This document shows, in pieces, positions 9,475 to 20,027 of a DNA stretch of 64,000 nucleotides. Both the position numbers and the translations under genes were made by a program. The stretch's first letter is position 1, and each line of letters opens with the position of its first letter. The notes under the pieces were generated by a model. It ran no database searches and had not been told where the DNA came from. It was given only the letters and a program-made list of their open reading frames with translations. The DNA is from Symbiopectobacterium purcellii. Its GTDB lineage: Bacteria > Pseudomonadota > Gammaproteobacteria > Enterobacterales > Enterobacteriaceae. The stretch is taken from assembly GCF_019797845.1 (NCBI RefSeq), contig NZ_CP081864.1:682001-746000 (forward strand). The letters are read 5' to 3'.

Positions 9475-10506
9475 TTAGCCGATCACAGACTGACGTATCT
9501 GCATGATCCGCTCGAAAGAGTCTCTTCGCGCTTGATGATCAAAGATCTGTCCGTTGATCATTATCTCGTCTGCTTTAGTCTCTCGCAGCAAGCTGCGCAA
9601 ACCATGCTGCACTTTACTGTTGTCACCGACGATCGCCAAACGCAGCGCTTGATCCACGCCAAACTGTTCGGCTGGAGACCAGAGTGAATCCATATTTTGC
9701 ACTGGCTCAGGCAGCGGTCCGGGTTGCCCACGACGCAAATTCAGAAACTGCTGTTGCACCGAGGTGAACAAGAAACGCGCATCGCGTTCAGTTTCAGCCG
9801 CAATCACGTTCACGCACACCATGGCATAGGGCTTGTTCAGCGTGTTAGAGGGTTTGAATTTCTCCCGATACAATGCCATTGCCTGAAGCAACATATCCGG
9901 GGCGAAATGCGCGGCGAAGGCAAACGGTAACCCCAATGCTGCCGCTAATTGTGCGCTGTAGAGGCTGGAGCCCAACAGCCAAAGCGGCACCTGCAAGCCC
10001 TGGCCCGGCACGGCGCGCACCGCCTGGTCTGGTTGAGCATCGGCAAAATAGCGTTGTAATTCCTGTACGTCGCGGGGGAAATCGTCGATTTCCGCATTCT
10101 GGTGGCGACGCAGGGCCATCATGGTGCGTTGATCGGTGCCCGGCGCGCGTCCCAAGCCTAAATCGATACGCCCAGGGTAGAGTGATTCCAGCGTGCCGAA
10201 CTGCTCGGCGATCACCAGCGGGGAGTGGTTTGGTAGCATGACGCCACCGGATCCTAGCCGGATGCGTTCTGTGCCAGAAGCAAGATAACCGATCAGCACC
10301 GAGGTTGCGGCGCTGGCGATACCGGTCATGTTGTGGTGCTCGGCTAACCAATAACGGTGGTAGCCCCATTTTTCCGCGTGCTGCGCCAGATCGAGCGAGT
10401 GATGAAAGGCGTCTCTGGGCGTGGCGCCTTGTGGGATCGGCGCTAAATCCAGAACGGAAAACGGGATATCGTGAGAAAACAGTGTTGTTTGGGTATCGGT
10501 TGACAT
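9475..10506 (-). CDS. yhbW: Luciferase-like flavin monooxygenase family protein YhbW
   Basis: This 343-residue protein belongs to the bacterial luciferase-like superfamily of flavin-dependent monooxygenases; the substrate is unknown. Recognisable segments include [40 protein letters not shown] and [20 protein letters not shown], all close to E. coli YhbW. A long alpha/beta barrel covers most of its length. The N-terminus carries about 8 extra residues compared with E. coli. It is transcribed in the same direction as ubiU-ubiV, but a hairpin separates it from ubiV. In other Enterobacterales it sits in the same cluster. No direct evidence ties it to quinone synthesis. Confidence 0.9.
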   Translation of the reverse strand: MSTDTQTTLFSHDIPFSVLDLAPIPQGATPRDAFHHSLDLAQHAEKWGYHRYWLAEHHNMTGIASAATSVLIGYLASGTERIRLGSGGVMLPNHSPLVIAEQFGTLESLYPGRIDLGLGRAPGTDQRTMMALRRHQNAEIDDFPRDVQELQRYFADAQPDQAVRAVPGQGLQVPLWLLGSSLYSAQLAAALGLPFAFAAHFAPDMLLQAMALYREKFKPSNTLNKPYAMVCVNVIAAETERDARFLFTSVQQQFLNLRRGQPGPLPEPVQNMDSLWSPAEQFGVDQALRLAIVGDNSKVQHGLRSLLRETKADEIMINGQIFDHQARRDSFERIMQIRQSVIG

Positions 10507-10570
10507 TGCGGCAGGCTCACTGTGTTTTTTTCACAGTATTGCGCACGCTCGCACATTTTTATATTCAAAA

Positions 10571-10597
10571 CGGGCGATCGGGCGGCGAGCCGCCCGA
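10571..10597 (-). terminator. Terminator-like hairpin after ubiV
   Basis: TCGGGCGG/CCGCCCGA (10578-10585 and 10590-10597) with a CGAG loop. Read on the minus strand, a short CGTTTTGAA stretch follows after eight bases. It is GC-rich but has a poor U-tract, so partial read-through into yhbW is possible. Confidence 0.55.
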
Positions 10598-10603
10598 CGC
10601 CTG

Positions 10604-11482
10604 TCAGGATACCAATTCCAGACCGGCGACGCGTCGCCAGTAGCCGTTACAATCGGCATCTTGCGTCAGGGGCAGCGGTGTCTGGCCTTGCTCATTGGCG
10701 CGGAAGCTATCGATCAGGGTCAGCGTATCCAGCGACTGCGGCGACAAGCGAACGATATCCACCAAGCCTTGCATCGATGCCAGTTCGTTGCCGAGGTTGT
10801 AGCAATAACCACTCATGGTCTGGATACCGTTGAGCACAAACACCTGCTGATTTTCCTGCGACAGCATGGCGCGCCCCTGCGGATACTTGATGCAGCAGGT
10901 TTCACACTCATCCTTGGCGCGGTTTTCTGAGCGAGCGGTGAAACAGCGCGCTGAGTAAGCCAACGGCAAATGCCCGTAACCCAGCACTTCTACCTCGAAC
11001 TGATGGCGAAAACCGAGGGCATCGCATTGGTCGAGCAGGTCGCTTAGCCAGTCGCGGGAAAGTTCAACCGGCATGCACCAGCGCATCATCCCTTGCTTAT
11101 GCAACAGACGCAGCGTGTGGGCGTTGTAGCAGTTAAGCGCATGGCCCGCGACAAAGGGTAAATGCCGGTCTGCGGCCATGTTCACCGCGCCGAGATCGTT
11201 GGCTTCCAGCAAGAACTCACCGTTTTCCACATAGCGTTTCAATTCGCTGAGTTCTGAGGGGGCCTGAATCAACGCCAATGTAGACAACACAATTTGCTTG
11301 CCGCTGGCGGCAAGTTGCTTTGCCATATCGAGCCAGTCGCCCACCTTGATGGCGCGCCGCTTGCTGCACACCGTTTCACCCAGATAGACAATATCGGCAC
11401 TGCTCTGGCTGGCTGCCTGATAAAAGGCTTCCACATCCATTTTTTGCCAATAGTAAAGGATGGCACCTAACGCATATCTCAT
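10604..11482 (-). CDS. ubiV: O2-independent ubiquinone hydroxylase subunit UbiV
   Basis: UbiV forms a heterodimer with UbiU that hydroxylates the ubiquinone ring without oxygen, using prephenate as oxygen donor in known systems. The protein is 292 residues starting MRYALGAILYYWQKMDVEAF. The four cysteines that bind the [4Fe-4S] cluster in E. coli UbiV are all present (Cys39, Cys180, Cys193, Cys197, the last three in RCFTAR and DECETCC). An upstream in-frame extension to 11629 is unlikely because the family begins at this ATG. The ubiU stop lies 25 bases upstream, so the two form an operon. It was formerly called YhbV, U32 peptidase-like. Confidence 0.95.
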   Translation of the reverse strand: MRYALGAILYYWQKMDVEAFYQAASQSSADIVYLGETVCSKRRAIKVGDWLDMAKQLAASGKQIVLSTLALIQAPSELSELKRYVENGEFLLEANDLGAVNMAADRHLPFVAGHALNCYNAHTLRLLHKQGMMRWCMPVELSRDWLSDLLDQCDALGFRHQFEVEVLGYGHLPLAYSARCFTARSENRAKDECETCCIKYPQGRAMLSQENQQVFVLNGIQTMSGYCYNLGNELASMQGLVDIVRLSPQSLDTLTLIDSFRANEQGQTPLPLTQDADCNGYWRRVAGLELVS

Positions 11483-11507
11483 ACTGTTCTCTTCTCTCAC
11501 CTGCCGC

Positions 11508-12503
11508 TTATTGCCATTTACGGTGGTACGCACCCAGCGTGGTCTGCGTGCCTTCTGCCACTGCCCCGAGCGCCGACATCCACTCCGCACTCGGGGTGAA
11601 GGTGCTGGGAGACGCGAGGCAACGGTCAATGGCTTGTCGCCAGACGCGGGTGATTTGGCTGACGTAGGCTGGGCTGCGCTGGCGTCCTTCTATTTTCACT
11701 GAGGCAATGTTGGCTGCCATTAGCTCCGGCAGTAACTCCAGCGTATTCAGGCTGGTTGGCTCTTCCAGTGCGTGGTAACGCTCGCCCCCGACCAGATAAC
11801 GCCCTTTGCACAGGGTAGGATAACCGGCATTTTCATCGTCCTGATATCTGTCGATCAGGACATTGTTCAAGCGCGATTCCATCCCTTTTTCGGTTTGCTG
11901 CCAGCGCACAAAACGAGCAGGCGAACAGGAACCCACGGTATTGGGAGATTCTCCCGTCAGGTAGTAGGAGAGGTAACAGCGACCTTCAGCCATGATGCAC
12001 AGGCTGCCGAACGCGAACACTTCCAGCGGCACCGGACTGGTTCGCGCCAACTGTTTAACCTGATGGATCGACAGCACGCGAGGCAGTACGATGCGGTGAA
12101 CCGCAAAATGGCGCTGATAAAAACGAATTGCCTCTTCGTTAGTGGCAGATGCTTGTACAGAGACGTGCCGTTCAATATGCGGATAGCGCTCTGCGGCATA
12201 CTCAAGCATGGCAAGGTCAGCCAGGATCAGCGCATCGGCCCCCATGTTGGCGGCCATATCGACAGCGCGCTCCCAGCGTTGATAGCCGTTGGGGTGGGCG
12301 AACGTATTGATGGCGATATGTAGTTTGCGCTGATGGCGATGCACATAGTCGCTCGCCTCCTGCAACTTTTTGTCCGTGAAGTTCAACCCGGCGAAGTGGC
12401 GTGCGTTGGTATCGTCTTTTAGCCCGATGTAAACAGCGTCGGCACCGTTATCAATTGCCGCTTTCAGTGCGGGCAGGTTCCCTGCGGGGCACAGTAATTC
12501 CAT
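11508..12503 (-). CDS. ubiU: O2-independent ubiquinone hydroxylase subunit UbiU
   Basis: Partner of UbiV in anaerobic ubiquinone hydroxylation, formerly YhbU, a U32 peptidase-family fold. At 331 residues it starts MELLCPAGNLPALKAAIDNG. Cluster-binding cysteines expected from E. coli (Cys169, Cys176, Cys193, Cys232) are all present, in GSLCIMAEGRCYL, GSCSPARF and TLCKGRY. The longer reading with MTSGSLMNEETR in front is rejected because the family begins with MELLCPAG. It is divergent from ubiT, separated by about 500 bases holding an ERIC element. In E. coli this system is FNR-controlled; I found no complete FNR box here. Confidence 0.96.
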   Translation of the reverse strand: MELLCPAGNLPALKAAIDNGADAVYIGLKDDTNARHFAGLNFTDKKLQEASDYVHRHQRKLHIAINTFAHPNGYQRWERAVDMAANMGADALILADLAMLEYAAERYPHIERHVSVQASATNEEAIRFYQRHFAVHRIVLPRVLSIHQVKQLARTSPVPLEVFAFGSLCIMAEGRCYLSYYLTGESPNTVGSCSPARFVRWQQTEKGMESRLNNVLIDRYQDDENAGYPTLCKGRYLVGGERYHALEEPTSLNTLELLPELMAANIASVKIEGRQRSPAYVSQITRVWRQAIDRCLASPSTFTPSAEWMSALGAVAEGTQTTLGAYHRKWQ

Positions 12504-12579
12504 ACGGGTTTCCTCATTCATCAGGCTGCCTGATGTCATGTCAGGGCTGATGCAGGGGGGGGCATGCGGAAAATGGGTA

Positions 12580-12706
12580 TATACCCGTCATACTTCACGT
12601 TGCAGGTGTGTTGGCTGCGTTCACTCACCCGAGTCACTTACCTGGGTAAGCTCCTGGGGATTCGTTCGCTTGCCGGCTTCCTGCAACTTGAGTTATTTAG
12701 GGTATA
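12580..12706 (+). repeat. ERIC element 1, canonical 127 bp
   Basis: Starts TATACCCGTCATACTTCACG and ends GAGTTATTTAGGGTATA. The ends are inverted, the core has CACTTACCTGGGTAAG, and the length is exactly the canonical 127 bp of ERIC/IRU repeats. Located between the divergent ubiU and ubiT genes. Confidence 0.93.
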
Positions 12707-13007
12707 ACAATCGATTATCAACGCATGACCCTTCTTTAACGTTAGGGAATCTTAATTAACCCGCTGGTGCAGGACTTTGATTTAGGCCAGCTTATCGTGT
12801 AATGAATAGGGATTGCTTGCATGCATTACCGAGATTTCCGTGCATAATAATGAAATTATTGACCCGGCATCGCGTCTGCTGTACTGGGCTGTGGCAAAAT
12901 AGCCTGATGAGAAAAGCAGCACATGCGGTGCGCATGGCCTGAGTGGAGCCTGCGTTCGGCGGGTGAGTGGCTTGGATTGAACGGTTTGCTTTATAAGGGG
13001 TACATCA
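12707..13007. other. ubiU-ubiT intergenic remainder
   Basis: About 300 bases with no ORF of note. It should hold the ubiT promoter, and an AAGGGG ribosome-binding site lies 12 bases before the ubiT GTG. I looked for an FNR box (TTGAT-N4-ATCAA) and found only isolated half-sites (for example TTGAT near 12778). Confidence 0.4.
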
Positions 13008-13532
13008 GTGTTGGAAAAACTACGGGCACAGATTGTGCGTCAAGGTCCGGGCTTGTTAGGTAAGCCTCTGAATTTTAACCCATTTGCCATACAGCGGCAG
13101 GTGTTGGAACGGGTGCTGAGCTGGCAGTTTCAGCAGGCGTTGGATGAAGGCGAGCTGTCATTTCTGACAGAACGCTGGCTGAAAGTAGAAGTCCGTGATG
13201 TTGGGCTGACCTGGTTCGTCACCTTGCGAGACGATCGCCTGGTAGTGAGCCAGCATGAAGTGGAAGACGTCAGTTTCAGTGCTGAAGCCAACGATCTGGT
13301 GCTGATCGCCGCACGTCGTGAAGATCCCGATACGCTGTTTTTCCAGCGTCGCTTGCGCATTGAGGGGGACACCGAACTGGGTCTGTATGTTAAAAACCTG
13401 ATGGATTCTATCGATCTGGATGCCATGCCTGCGCCGTTGCGTATTGGCCTGCTGCGTTTAGCCGATTTCGTTGAGGCGGGATTACATGAGGGCGCGATGC
13501 ACGCTGACGATCGCGCGGCTACAACATGTTAG
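13008..13532 (+). CDS. ubiT: Ubiquinone accessory protein UbiT (SCP2 domain)
   Basis: UbiT is the lipid-binding accessory factor of O2-independent ubiquinone synthesis, the anaerobic counterpart of UbiJ. The 174-residue protein has an SCP2 sterol-carrier-like domain from about residue 45 to 140, with NFNPFAIQRQVLERVLSWQF and LRIEGDTELGLYVKNLMDSI typical of YhbT. It starts at GTG 13008 after AAGGGG. Its end overlaps the start of yhbS by 7 bases, so the two are co-transcribed. The divergent ubiU-ubiV pair completes the three-gene pathway module. Confidence 0.94.
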   Translation: MLEKLRAQIVRQGPGLLGKPLNFNPFAIQRQVLERVLSWQFQQALDEGELSFLTERWLKVEVRDVGLTWFVTLRDDRLVVSQHEVEDVSFSAEANDLVLIAARREDPDTLFFQRRLRIEGDTELGLYVKNLMDSIDLDAMPAPLRIGLLRLADFVEAGLHEGAMHADDRAATTC

Positions 13533-14035
13533 TACGGGTGGAAATTCCGGTAGATGCAGCAGGTATTGATGCGCTGCTGCGTCGTGCGTTTCCCACCTCG
13601 GCAGAGGCCGAACTGGTTCATCAACTGCGAGAAGACGGGCTGTTAACACTTGGCGTTGTCGCGACGGATGACGAAGGCGTAGTGATGGGATACGTCGCTT
13701 TTAGCCCGGTAACCATCGCAGAGGAAGACCGACAATGGGTCGCTTTGGGGCCGCTGGCGATAGATGAAACGCTGCGCTGCCAAGGATGGGGAGAAAAACT
13801 GGTTTACGAAGGGCTGGATGCGCTAAACGAGTTTGGCTACACCGCCGTGGTGGTACTTGGTTCTCCTGCATATTATGCCCGTTTTGGCTTTGTGCCTGCG
13901 CGGGAGCAGCAGTTACGCTGCCGCTGGCCTGATAGCGATGACGCCTTCCAGATGTATCCGCTTTCCGATAACCATTTTGAAGGCGTGAGTGGCATTGTGG
14001 ATTATGCTGCGCCCTTCCAACGTTTTCTCCCCTGA
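13526..14035 (+). CDS. yhbS: GNAT family N-acetyltransferase YhbS
   Basis: Acetyl-CoA-dependent acetyltransferase of the GNAT fold. The 169-residue protein begins MLVRVEIPVDAAGIDALLRR and carries the acetyl-CoA-binding region LGPLAIDETLRCQGWGEKLV. The family motif Q/R-x-x-G-x-G/A is present as RCQGWG. PAYYARFGFVPA is the usual C-terminal GNAT motif. It overlaps ubiT by 7 bases and converges on yhbQ with only 5 bases between. YhbS has been linked to acylation of small substrates in E. coli, but the substrate here is unknown. Confidence 0.92.
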   Translation: MLVRVEIPVDAAGIDALLRRAFPTSAEAELVHQLREDGLLTLGVVATDDEGVVMGYVAFSPVTIAEEDRQWVALGPLAIDETLRCQGWGEKLVYEGLDALNEFGYTAVVVLGSPAYYARFGFVPAREQQLRCRWPDSDDAFQMYPLSDNHFEGVSGIVDYAAPFQRFLP

Positions 14036-14040
14036 TCGCT

Positions 14041-14343
14041 TCAGGGAATATCGATGCATATATAGTCAGAGAGTGCCGTCGGCTGGTCGCGTACCAGCCT
14101 CTCTTTTTGCTGCTTGCTCAGTTGCTTGAGACGGTATTCCAGCCGTAACGCCGTGGTGTGATCCCCCACTTCACAGTGATACACCAGTGTCAGTTCGCCT
14201 TTTCCTCGCAGTGCCTTTGCACCCTTTCCATCCTGATGTTGTGCCACTCTGCGCGTTATATCGCGCGTGATGCCAGTATAAAGTGCGCCGTTGGCGGTGC
14301 GCAGCATATAGAGTTGCCATTGGGGGCGTAAGGCGTCTGTCAT
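14041..14343 (-). CDS. yhbQ: GIY-YIG domain protein YhbQ
   Basis: A stand-alone GIY-YIG nuclease-fold protein of 100 residues. The signature is [20 protein letters not shown], with LYM and YTG in place of the strict GIY-YIG, followed by Arg in [23 protein letters not shown] near residue 70 holds the expected conserved Glu. Related proteins have been tied to DNA repair, but the cellular role is unsettled. The gene is convergent with yhbS, with no room for a terminator between. Confidence 0.92.
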   Translation of the reverse strand: MTDALRPQWQLYMLRTANGALYTGITRDITRRVAQHQDGKGAKALRGKGELTLVYHCEVGDHTTALRLEYRLKQLSKQQKERLVRDQPTALSDYICIDIP

Positions 14344-14632
14344 GGGTAAGGGGCATCTTTATCAGTCACGATAAGCGCAGTGTAGCCCGAAGCGCTGAAT
14401 TCAAAAAACCTTATATTTAATGCGTCTTTGATGTAACGATAACTTTACTTGCCTTGATAATATAACGCGACGCACTTCCTTTTTAGTATGAATAGCCCCC
14501 TTTTTAAAGGGCATAAGATGTAAATATATCTTATCGGGGCGTTCATTGTTTTTAAAATTTTTTTTGAGACGCGATGAATACTTTAATCCAGGGATCGCTA
14601 TGCTGGTAAATCTTCTATCCAGGGATTTTTCT
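14344..14632. other. yhbQ-chemoreceptor divergent intergenic region
   Basis: AT-rich, no gene seen. It contains an inverted repeat TAAGAT (14514-14519) and ATCTTA (14528-14533) with an 8-base spacer, about 100 bases before the chemoreceptor; it could be an operator. I looked for a flagellar sigma28 promoter and found no convincing match. Confidence 0.35.
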
Positions 14633-16156
14633 ATGAGCATTAAATTAAAATTGATTTCAGTTATGACGTTGATGGCATTACTACTGGGTGTCGTTACGAT
14701 AATAGGACTATCGGGTATTAATAACGTTAATCAGTCGATGAAAACCCTGTATAACGACAGGTTGGTGGCACTGGGGTATTTGGCTAACGTCACTCGCCAG
14801 ACGGACAGCGTGATGTTTGAAATCGCCAGCGTTGATCTGGCCCAGCCAGATAATGTCAGTAATGCGCTAGGCCAGATTGAAAATGCACTTAAAACCTATG
14901 ATCAACAATGGACGCTATACAGTAATACCTATCTGACAGGCGAAGAGAAAACGCTGTTTGAAAAGTATGCTGCATTACGCGAAACGTATCATCAGAACGT
15001 TATTATTCCTGCTATCAATGCCATAAAGAATCATGACAAAGATAAGTTGGAAGATATTATTAACCATTCGCTAAAAAAAGAGTATTTACCGTTACAACAG
15101 ATTATCGACCAGCTTATCAAGCTTCAGTCTGACGTCGGCAGTGCACTATATTCTGAATCTCAAAGTGATTTGAGTCAGATATTATCAATGGTTGTGATTA
15201 TATTTTTAGCCGGTGTCTTGATAGTAGCCTTTTCCGGCTGGCGATTGATTATGTCGATTGCGGTGCCCATCAAGCATGCGGTTGAAGTGGCGAGGAGCGT
15301 CGCGGGTGGCGATCTTACCCATCAGGTTGACATCACGTCGCGTGATGAAATGGGGCAACTTCAGACGGCATTACAAGAGATGATGCTGAACCTGACTGGT
15401 ATCGTTGAACGCGTTCACCGCAATGCCGATATCATTGCCACAGCGTCCGGCCAGATCAGTAGCGGCAATATCGACCTTTCGTCTCGCACCGAGCAACAGG
15501 CCAGTTCTTTGGAAGAGACGGCTGCTTCAATGGAGCAAATCACCTCGTCGGTAACGCTGAATGCGACCAATGCAGCACATGCCAGCCAGCTGGCGGTGTC
15601 TGCCTCTCAGCAGGCGGTCAAAGGCGGGGACATGATGGTGGAGGTGATTGCGGCGATGGAGCTGATGGTGACCTCATCGCAGAAAATTACCAGCATCATT
15701 AACGTGATTGAGGGCATCTCGTTTCAAACCAATATTTTGGCACTCAATGCCGCCGTAGAGGCGGCGAGAGCCGGTGAGCAAGGGCGTGGTTTTGCCGTGG
15801 TGGCCGGAGAGGTACGTTCGCTGGCGCAGCGCAGTGCCAGTGCGGCTAAAGAGATTAATGAGCTCATCAACGCCTCGGTTGAACAAGTGAGCCAAGGTCG
15901 TCATGTCGTCAGGAATGCGGGTAATGCTATTCAAGAGGTGGTGACGGAGATTAAGCAGGTGGCCTCACTGGTGACCGAAATCTCCACTGCCAGCCATGAG
16001 CAAAGTTTAGGGATTGGGCAAATTAATACGGCGATTTCACAAATGGAGACGGTCACTCAGCAGAACGCGGCGTTGGTGAATGAATCTGCTGCTGCCAGTT
16101 CGCTGGCAGAACGTGCAGAAGAGCTCAGTATGGCCGTTGGTGCATTCCGCATCTGA
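14633..16156 (+). CDS. Methyl-accepting chemotaxis protein
   Basis: A transmembrane chemoreceptor of 507 residues feeding the CheA-CheY pathway. It has TM1 (about 8-27), a periplasmic four-helix-bundle sensor (about 30-180) rich in charged residues, and TM2 (about 183-203). Then come a HAMP domain (204-256) and a long signalling coiled coil with the hallmark tip [20 protein letters not shown] and [14 protein letters not shown]. The C-terminus is AVGAFRI and lacks the NWETF-type CheR/CheB tether of Tar and Tsr. I chose ATG 14633 because [11 protein letters not shown] is the usual start before TM1; the extension from 14546 has no family support. The ligand cannot be told from sequence. Confidence 0.92.
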   Translation: MSIKLKLISVMTLMALLLGVVTIIGLSGINNVNQSMKTLYNDRLVALGYLANVTRQTDSVMFEIASVDLAQPDNVSNALGQIENALKTYDQQWTLYSNTYLTGEEKTLFEKYAALRETYHQNVIIPAINAIKNHDKDKLEDIINHSLKKEYLPLQQIIDQLIKLQSDVGSALYSESQSDLSQILSMVVIIFLAGVLIVAFSGWRLIMSIAVPIKHAVEVARSVAGGDLTHQVDITSRDEMGQLQTALQEMMLNLTGIVERVHRNADIIATASGQISSGNIDLSSRTEQQASSLEETAASMEQITSSVTLNATNAAHASQLAVSASQQAVKGGDMMVEVIAAMELMVTSSQKITSIINVIEGISFQTNILALNAAVEAARAGEQGRGFAVVAGEVRSLAQRSASAAKEINELINASVEQVSQGRHVVRNAGNAIQEVVTEIKQVASLVTEISTASHEQSLGIGQINTAISQMETVTQQNAALVNESAAASSLAERAEELSMAVGAFRI

Positions 16157-16200
16157 TTATCATCAATCGAAACACAAGGATGTGTTTCTCTCTGACCCGT

Positions 16201-16346
16201 TATACCCATCATATTTCAAGTTGCATGTACGTTGGCTGGGCTTATCCACTCGAATCACTTACTTGAGGCAGCTCATCGGGATTCATTCGCAAGCGCTGTT
16301 CAAAACGTTAACGTTTTGTCCTGCAACTCGAATTATTGAGGGTATA
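16201..16346 (+). repeat. ERIC element 2, 146-bp variant
   Basis: The ends match ERIC (TATACCCATCATATTTCAAG ... AATTATTGAGGGTATA). Near the right end it carries an inserted palindrome CAAAACGTTAACGTTTTG (16301-16318), a segment also present in ERIC 5. Between the chemoreceptor and deoC. Confidence 0.88.
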
Positions 16347-16481
16347 TAACGTCCTTGCCGCCCCATTAATAGCCCACGGCACATCGCGATCTCTCCTCCC
16401 GTCTTATACTTATCGAGCAGCATGGTGGAAGAGTGACTCTGACCGCATTAATGTTGTTTAAATTACATTATACTTGTTTTT

Positions 16482-16497
16482 TGTTATTATTCTCACA
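16482..16497 (+). promoter_or_regulatory. CRP-type site upstream of deoC
   Basis: TGTTA-N6-TCACA (16482-16497) matches the CRP consensus TGTGA-N6-TCACA with one half-site difference. It lies 38 bases before the deoC ATG. E. coli deo is activated by CRP and repressed by CytR and DeoR, so this is plausible. No good DeoR palindrome was seen. Confidence 0.5.
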
Positions 16498-16534
16498 ATA
16501 AAGCGTGAAAAACCATAACATACAGGATATTGCT

Positions 16535-17314
16535 ATGACTGACTTAACTGCTGTAGCGCAACGTGCGCTGGGGCTAATGGATTTGACCACCCTGAACGAC
16601 GATGATACACCAGCGCGGGTGATCGCACTCTGTCAGCAGGCGCGCAGCGCGGCAGGAAACACGGCTGCCATCTGTATTTATCCCCGTTTTATCCCACTGG
16701 CGCGTAAAACGCTGCGTGAGCAGGGCACGCCAGACATCCGTATTGCGACCGTAACCAATTTTCCTGAGGGCGGTGATGATATTGATATCGCCTGCGCGGA
16801 AACCCTGGCGGCGATAGCCTATGGTGCCGATGAGGTGGACGTGGTGTTTCCCTATCGTGCATTAATGGCGGGGGACACGGAAACCGGTCATACGCTGGTG
16901 GCTGCCTGCCACACGCTGTGCCAGAAGGCTGGCGTGCTGCTGAAAGTGATCATTGAAAGCGGTGAGTTAAAAACGGATGCCTTGATTCGTCAGGCAAGTG
17001 AAATAGCCATCGATGCTGGCGCCGATTTTATTAAAACCTCCACGGGAAAAGTGGCGGTTAACGCCACGCCGCACAGCGCTGAAATCATGCTGCAAACCCT
17101 TCGTGATAAAAACGTCGGCGATCGCGTGGGCTTCAAAGCCGCAGGCGGTGTGCGCACCGCACAGGATGCGGCGATTTACCTGAAGCTGGCTGATGACATC
17201 ATGGGTGAAGGGTGGGCCGATGTCCGCCACTTCCGCTTTGGCGCATCCGGCCTGTTAGGCGATCTCCTGACTACGTTGGGGCAGAAGGGCGCTCCCTCGT
17301 CGTCGGGCTACTGA
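16535..17314 (+). CDS. deoC: Deoxyribose-phosphate aldolase
   Basis: DeoC splits 2-deoxyribose 5-phosphate into glyceraldehyde 3-phosphate and acetaldehyde. It is a class I TIM-barrel aldolase of 259 residues. The Schiff-base lysine is Lys167 in DFIKTSTGK, with the proton-relay residues Asp102 and Lys201 in place (DEVDVVF and [10 protein letters not shown]). The start is ATG 16535 after an AGGATAT ribosome-binding site, giving [20 protein letters not shown]; the longer frame from 16505 has no family support. It is the first gene of deoCABD, which converts nucleosides to central metabolites. Confidence 0.98.
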   Translation: MTDLTAVAQRALGLMDLTTLNDDDTPARVIALCQQARSAAGNTAAICIYPRFIPLARKTLREQGTPDIRIATVTNFPEGGDDIDIACAETLAAIAYGADEVDVVFPYRALMAGDTETGHTLVAACHTLCQKAGVLLKVIIESGELKTDALIRQASEIAIDAGADFIKTSTGKVAVNATPHSAEIMLQTLRDKNVGDRVGFKAAGGVRTAQDAAIYLKLADDIMGEGWADVRHFRFGASGLLGDLLTTLGQKGAPSSSGY

Positions 17315-17349
17315 TGGCGTGGTGCATTACGGCAGTTTGATCGGGAGGC

Positions 17350-18690
17350 ATGGCTGTGTTTCTGACTCAGGAAATCATTCGCAACAAGCGTGATGGCAAG
17401 ACGTTGAGCGAAGATGAAATTCGTTTTTTCATCAATGGGATATGCGATAACAGCGTCTCAGAAGGGCAGATCGCCGCGCTGGCGATGGCCATCTGTTTTC
17501 GCGACATGACCATGGATGAGCGCGTGGCGCTAACGCTGGCGATGCGCGATTCGGGCAGCCGATTACACTGGGGCGATCTCAACCTGAATGGTCCGCTGGT
17601 GGACAAGCATTCGACGGGCGGCGTAGGCGATGTCACCTCCCTGATGCTGGGACCCATGGTGGCGGCGTGCGGCGGCTATGTGCCGATGATATCCGGGCGC
17701 GGTTTGGGCCACACGGGCGGCACACTGGACAAACTCGAGTCGATACCCGGCCTCAACATCTTTCCGGAAGACGAGCGGTTTCGCGACATCATTCGTCAGG
17801 TTGGCGTGGCGATCATCGGGCAAACCCGTTCTCTGGCACCTGCCGATAAGCGTTTTTACGCCACGCGTGATATCACCGCAACGGTCGACTCTATCCCATT
17901 GATCACCGCCTCAATACTGTGTAAAAAGCTGGCGGAAGGACTGGATGCGTTGGTGATGGATGTCAAAATGGGCTCGGGCGCTTTTATGCCCACTTACGCG
18001 CTGTCGGAACAGCTGGCGCAATCCATCGTTAGCGTAGCAAATCGAGCGGGTTGCCGTACCACGGCGCTGTTAACCGACATGAATCAGGTGCTGGCATCGA
18101 GTGCGGGTAATGCGTTGGAAGTCCGTGAAGCGGTTCGGTTTTTAACGGGTGAGCACCGTAATTCCCGGCTGTATGATGTTAACATGTCGCTTTGCATTGA
18201 GATGTTGCAGGCAGGCCGTCTTGCAGAAACCCCTGATGTGGCACGCCAGCGTCTGCAAGCGGTGCTGGATAGTGGACGCGCCGCTGAGGTATTTGGCCGT
18301 ATGGTGGCAGCACAGGGCGGGCCAACGGATTTTGTCGAGCAGATGGACGCTTATTTACCGGTAGCCGTACTCAGTAAACCGGTGTTTCCCGTCCGCAGCG
18401 GTATCGTTACTGCGATGGATACCCGGGCGCTCGGCATGGCGGTGGTCGCGCTAGGCGGCGGTCGTCGTCAGGCGGGGGATGCTATCGATCACAGCGTCGG
18501 GTTAGACGCTGTGGTGAGCGTGGGCGAGAGCGTGGGTGCCTCGCGTCCTCTGGCGGTAATTCATGCCAACAGTGAAACCGTATGGCAAGCGGCGGCGCTG
18601 GCGGTGCAAACCGCCATCAGCATTGGTGATGAATCGCCAATAGCCATGCCAATGGTTTATCGCTGTATCGGTGCCGATCAGGCTGATTAA
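17350..18690 (+). CDS. deoA: Thymidine phosphorylase
   Basis: DeoA phosphorolyses thymidine and deoxyuridine to the base and 2-deoxyribose 1-phosphate. The 446-residue protein has the nucleoside phosphorylase signature [20 protein letters not shown] (near residue 114) and the phosphate-binding KHSTGGVGD segment (about 84-92). It starts at ATG 17350 with [20 protein letters not shown]; a GTG two codons downstream would match the E. coli start more exactly, so the first two residues are uncertain. The gap from deoC is 35 bases, which is consistent with one transcript. The gene looks intact. Confidence 0.97.
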   Translation: MAVFLTQEIIRNKRDGKTLSEDEIRFFINGICDNSVSEGQIAALAMAICFRDMTMDERVALTLAMRDSGSRLHWGDLNLNGPLVDKHSTGGVGDVTSLMLGPMVAACGGYVPMISGRGLGHTGGTLDKLESIPGLNIFPEDERFRDIIRQVGVAIIGQTRSLAPADKRFYATRDITATVDSIPLITASILCKKLAEGLDALVMDVKMGSGAFMPTYALSEQLAQSIVSVANRAGCRTTALLTDMNQVLASSAGNALEVREAVRFLTGEHRNSRLYDVNMSLCIEMLQAGRLAETPDVARQRLQAVLDSGRAAEVFGRMVAAQGGPTDFVEQMDAYLPVAVLSKPVFPVRSGIVTAMDTRALGMAVVALGGGRRQAGDAIDHSVGLDAVVSVGESVGASRPLAVIHANSETVWQAAALAVQTAISIGDESPIAMPMVYRCIGADQAD

Positions 18691-18753
18691 CCGCGAGTCA
18701 CTGGTGCAACATCGAGCAACGCAAACGTCGCTTACGAAAGATGAGAGAAAACA

Positions 18754-19977
18754 ATGAAACGTGCATTTATTATGGTTCTGGATTCATTCGGCATCGGTAG
18801 CAGCGCAGATGCGGCGCGTTTTGGCGATGCCGGTTCTGATACCCTTGGTCACATTGCGCAAGCCTGCGCCGAGGGCAAAGCCAATCAAGGTCGTAGTGGG
18901 CCACTCCATCTGCCGAACTTAACCCGTTTAGGGCTGGGCAAGGCGGCGGAAGCCTCTACCGGGCATTTCCCTGCGGGATTGGATGCTAAGGCAGACATCA
19001 TCGGTGCGTATGCGCACGCCAGTGAAATATCCTCTGGTAAAGACACGCCGTCGGGCCACTGGGAGTTGGCAGGGGTGCCGGTGCTGTTTGATTGGGGCTA
19101 TTTCAGCGATCAGGAAAACAGCTTCCCACAGGCATTGTTGGATTTGTTGGTAGAACGTGCCAATTTGCCGGGGTATCTGGGCAATTGCCACTCTTCCGGC
19201 ACCGTTATCCTTGAGCAACTGGGTGAAGAGCACATGAAAACCGGGAAACCGATTTTCTACACTTCGGCCGACTCTGTGTTCCAAATCGCCTGTCATGAAG
19301 AGACCTTTGGGCTGGACCGATTGTATGAACTGTGCGACATCGCGCGCGAGGCGCTTACCGATGGGGGCTACAACATTGGGCGTGTTATCGCTCGCCCCTT
19401 TGTTGGCGATAAGCCGGAAAATTTTCAACGCACCGGTAACCGTCACGATTTAGCCGTTGAACCGCCTGCGCCTACCGTACTGAAAAAACTGGTGGATGAA
19501 AAAGGCGGGCAGGTGGTTTCCGTTGGCAAGATTGCCGATATCTATGCCCAGGTGGGGATCACTAGGAAGGTCAAAGCGACCGGTATCGATGCGTTATTTG
19601 ATGCCACGCTGAAAGAGATGGATGCCGCAAGCGACGATAGCATTGTCTTTACCAATTTCGTTGATTTTGACTCTTCCTATGGCCATCGACGCGATGTTGC
19701 TGGCTACGCAGCAGCGTTGGAACTGTTCGATCGCCGCTTGCCGGAAATGCTGGCGCGGGTTAAACAGGGCGATATTCTGATTCTGACCGCCGATCACGGG
19801 TGCGATCCCACCTGGCCGGGCACCGATCACACCCGCGAACATGTGCCGGTATTGATCTATGGGCCGAATGTGACGCCGGGTTCGCGCGGGCACCGCTCCA
19901 CGTTTGCTGATGTCGGCCAAACGGTGGCGCACTATTTTGGCGTGTCCGCTATGGACTACGGCACCTCGATGCTGTGA
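18754..19977 (+). CDS. deoB: Phosphopentomutase
   Basis: DeoB interconverts (deoxy)ribose 1-phosphate and 5-phosphate, linking DeoA/DeoD products to DeoC. It is a 407-residue metalloenzyme of the alkaline phosphatase superfamily. Mn-binding motifs are visible at [19 protein letters not shown] near the N-terminus and at [17 protein letters not shown] near residue 350. The Thr nucleophile lies in the [15 protein letters not shown] segment. The gap after deoA is 63 bases with a GATGAGAGAAA ribosome-binding region. Length and order match E. coli deoCABD. Confidence 0.98.
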   Translation: MKRAFIMVLDSFGIGSSADAARFGDAGSDTLGHIAQACAEGKANQGRSGPLHLPNLTRLGLGKAAEASTGHFPAGLDAKADIIGAYAHASEISSGKDTPSGHWELAGVPVLFDWGYFSDQENSFPQALLDLLVERANLPGYLGNCHSSGTVILEQLGEEHMKTGKPIFYTSADSVFQIACHEETFGLDRLYELCDIAREALTDGGYNIGRVIARPFVGDKPENFQRTGNRHDLAVEPPAPTVLKKLVDEKGGQVVSVGKIADIYAQVGITRKVKATGIDALFDATLKEMDAASDDSIVFTNFVDFDSSYGHRRDVAGYAAALELFDRRLPEMLARVKQGDILILTADHGCDPTWPGTDHTREHVPVLIYGPNVTPGSRGHRSTFADVGQTVAHYFGVSAMDYGTSML

Positions 19978-20027
19978 TCGCCGGTATTTACTGAATTCAC
20001 ACGACGTACTCTATAAGGAATCAAAAA

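Noticed and set aside
12707..13007. FNR box for ubiT/ubiUV
   Set aside because: Only isolated half-sites; no complete TTGAT-N4-ATCAA.
14344..14632. Sigma28 flagellar promoter before the chemoreceptor
   Set aside because: No TAAAG-N15-GCCGATAA type match; only partial pieces were seen.
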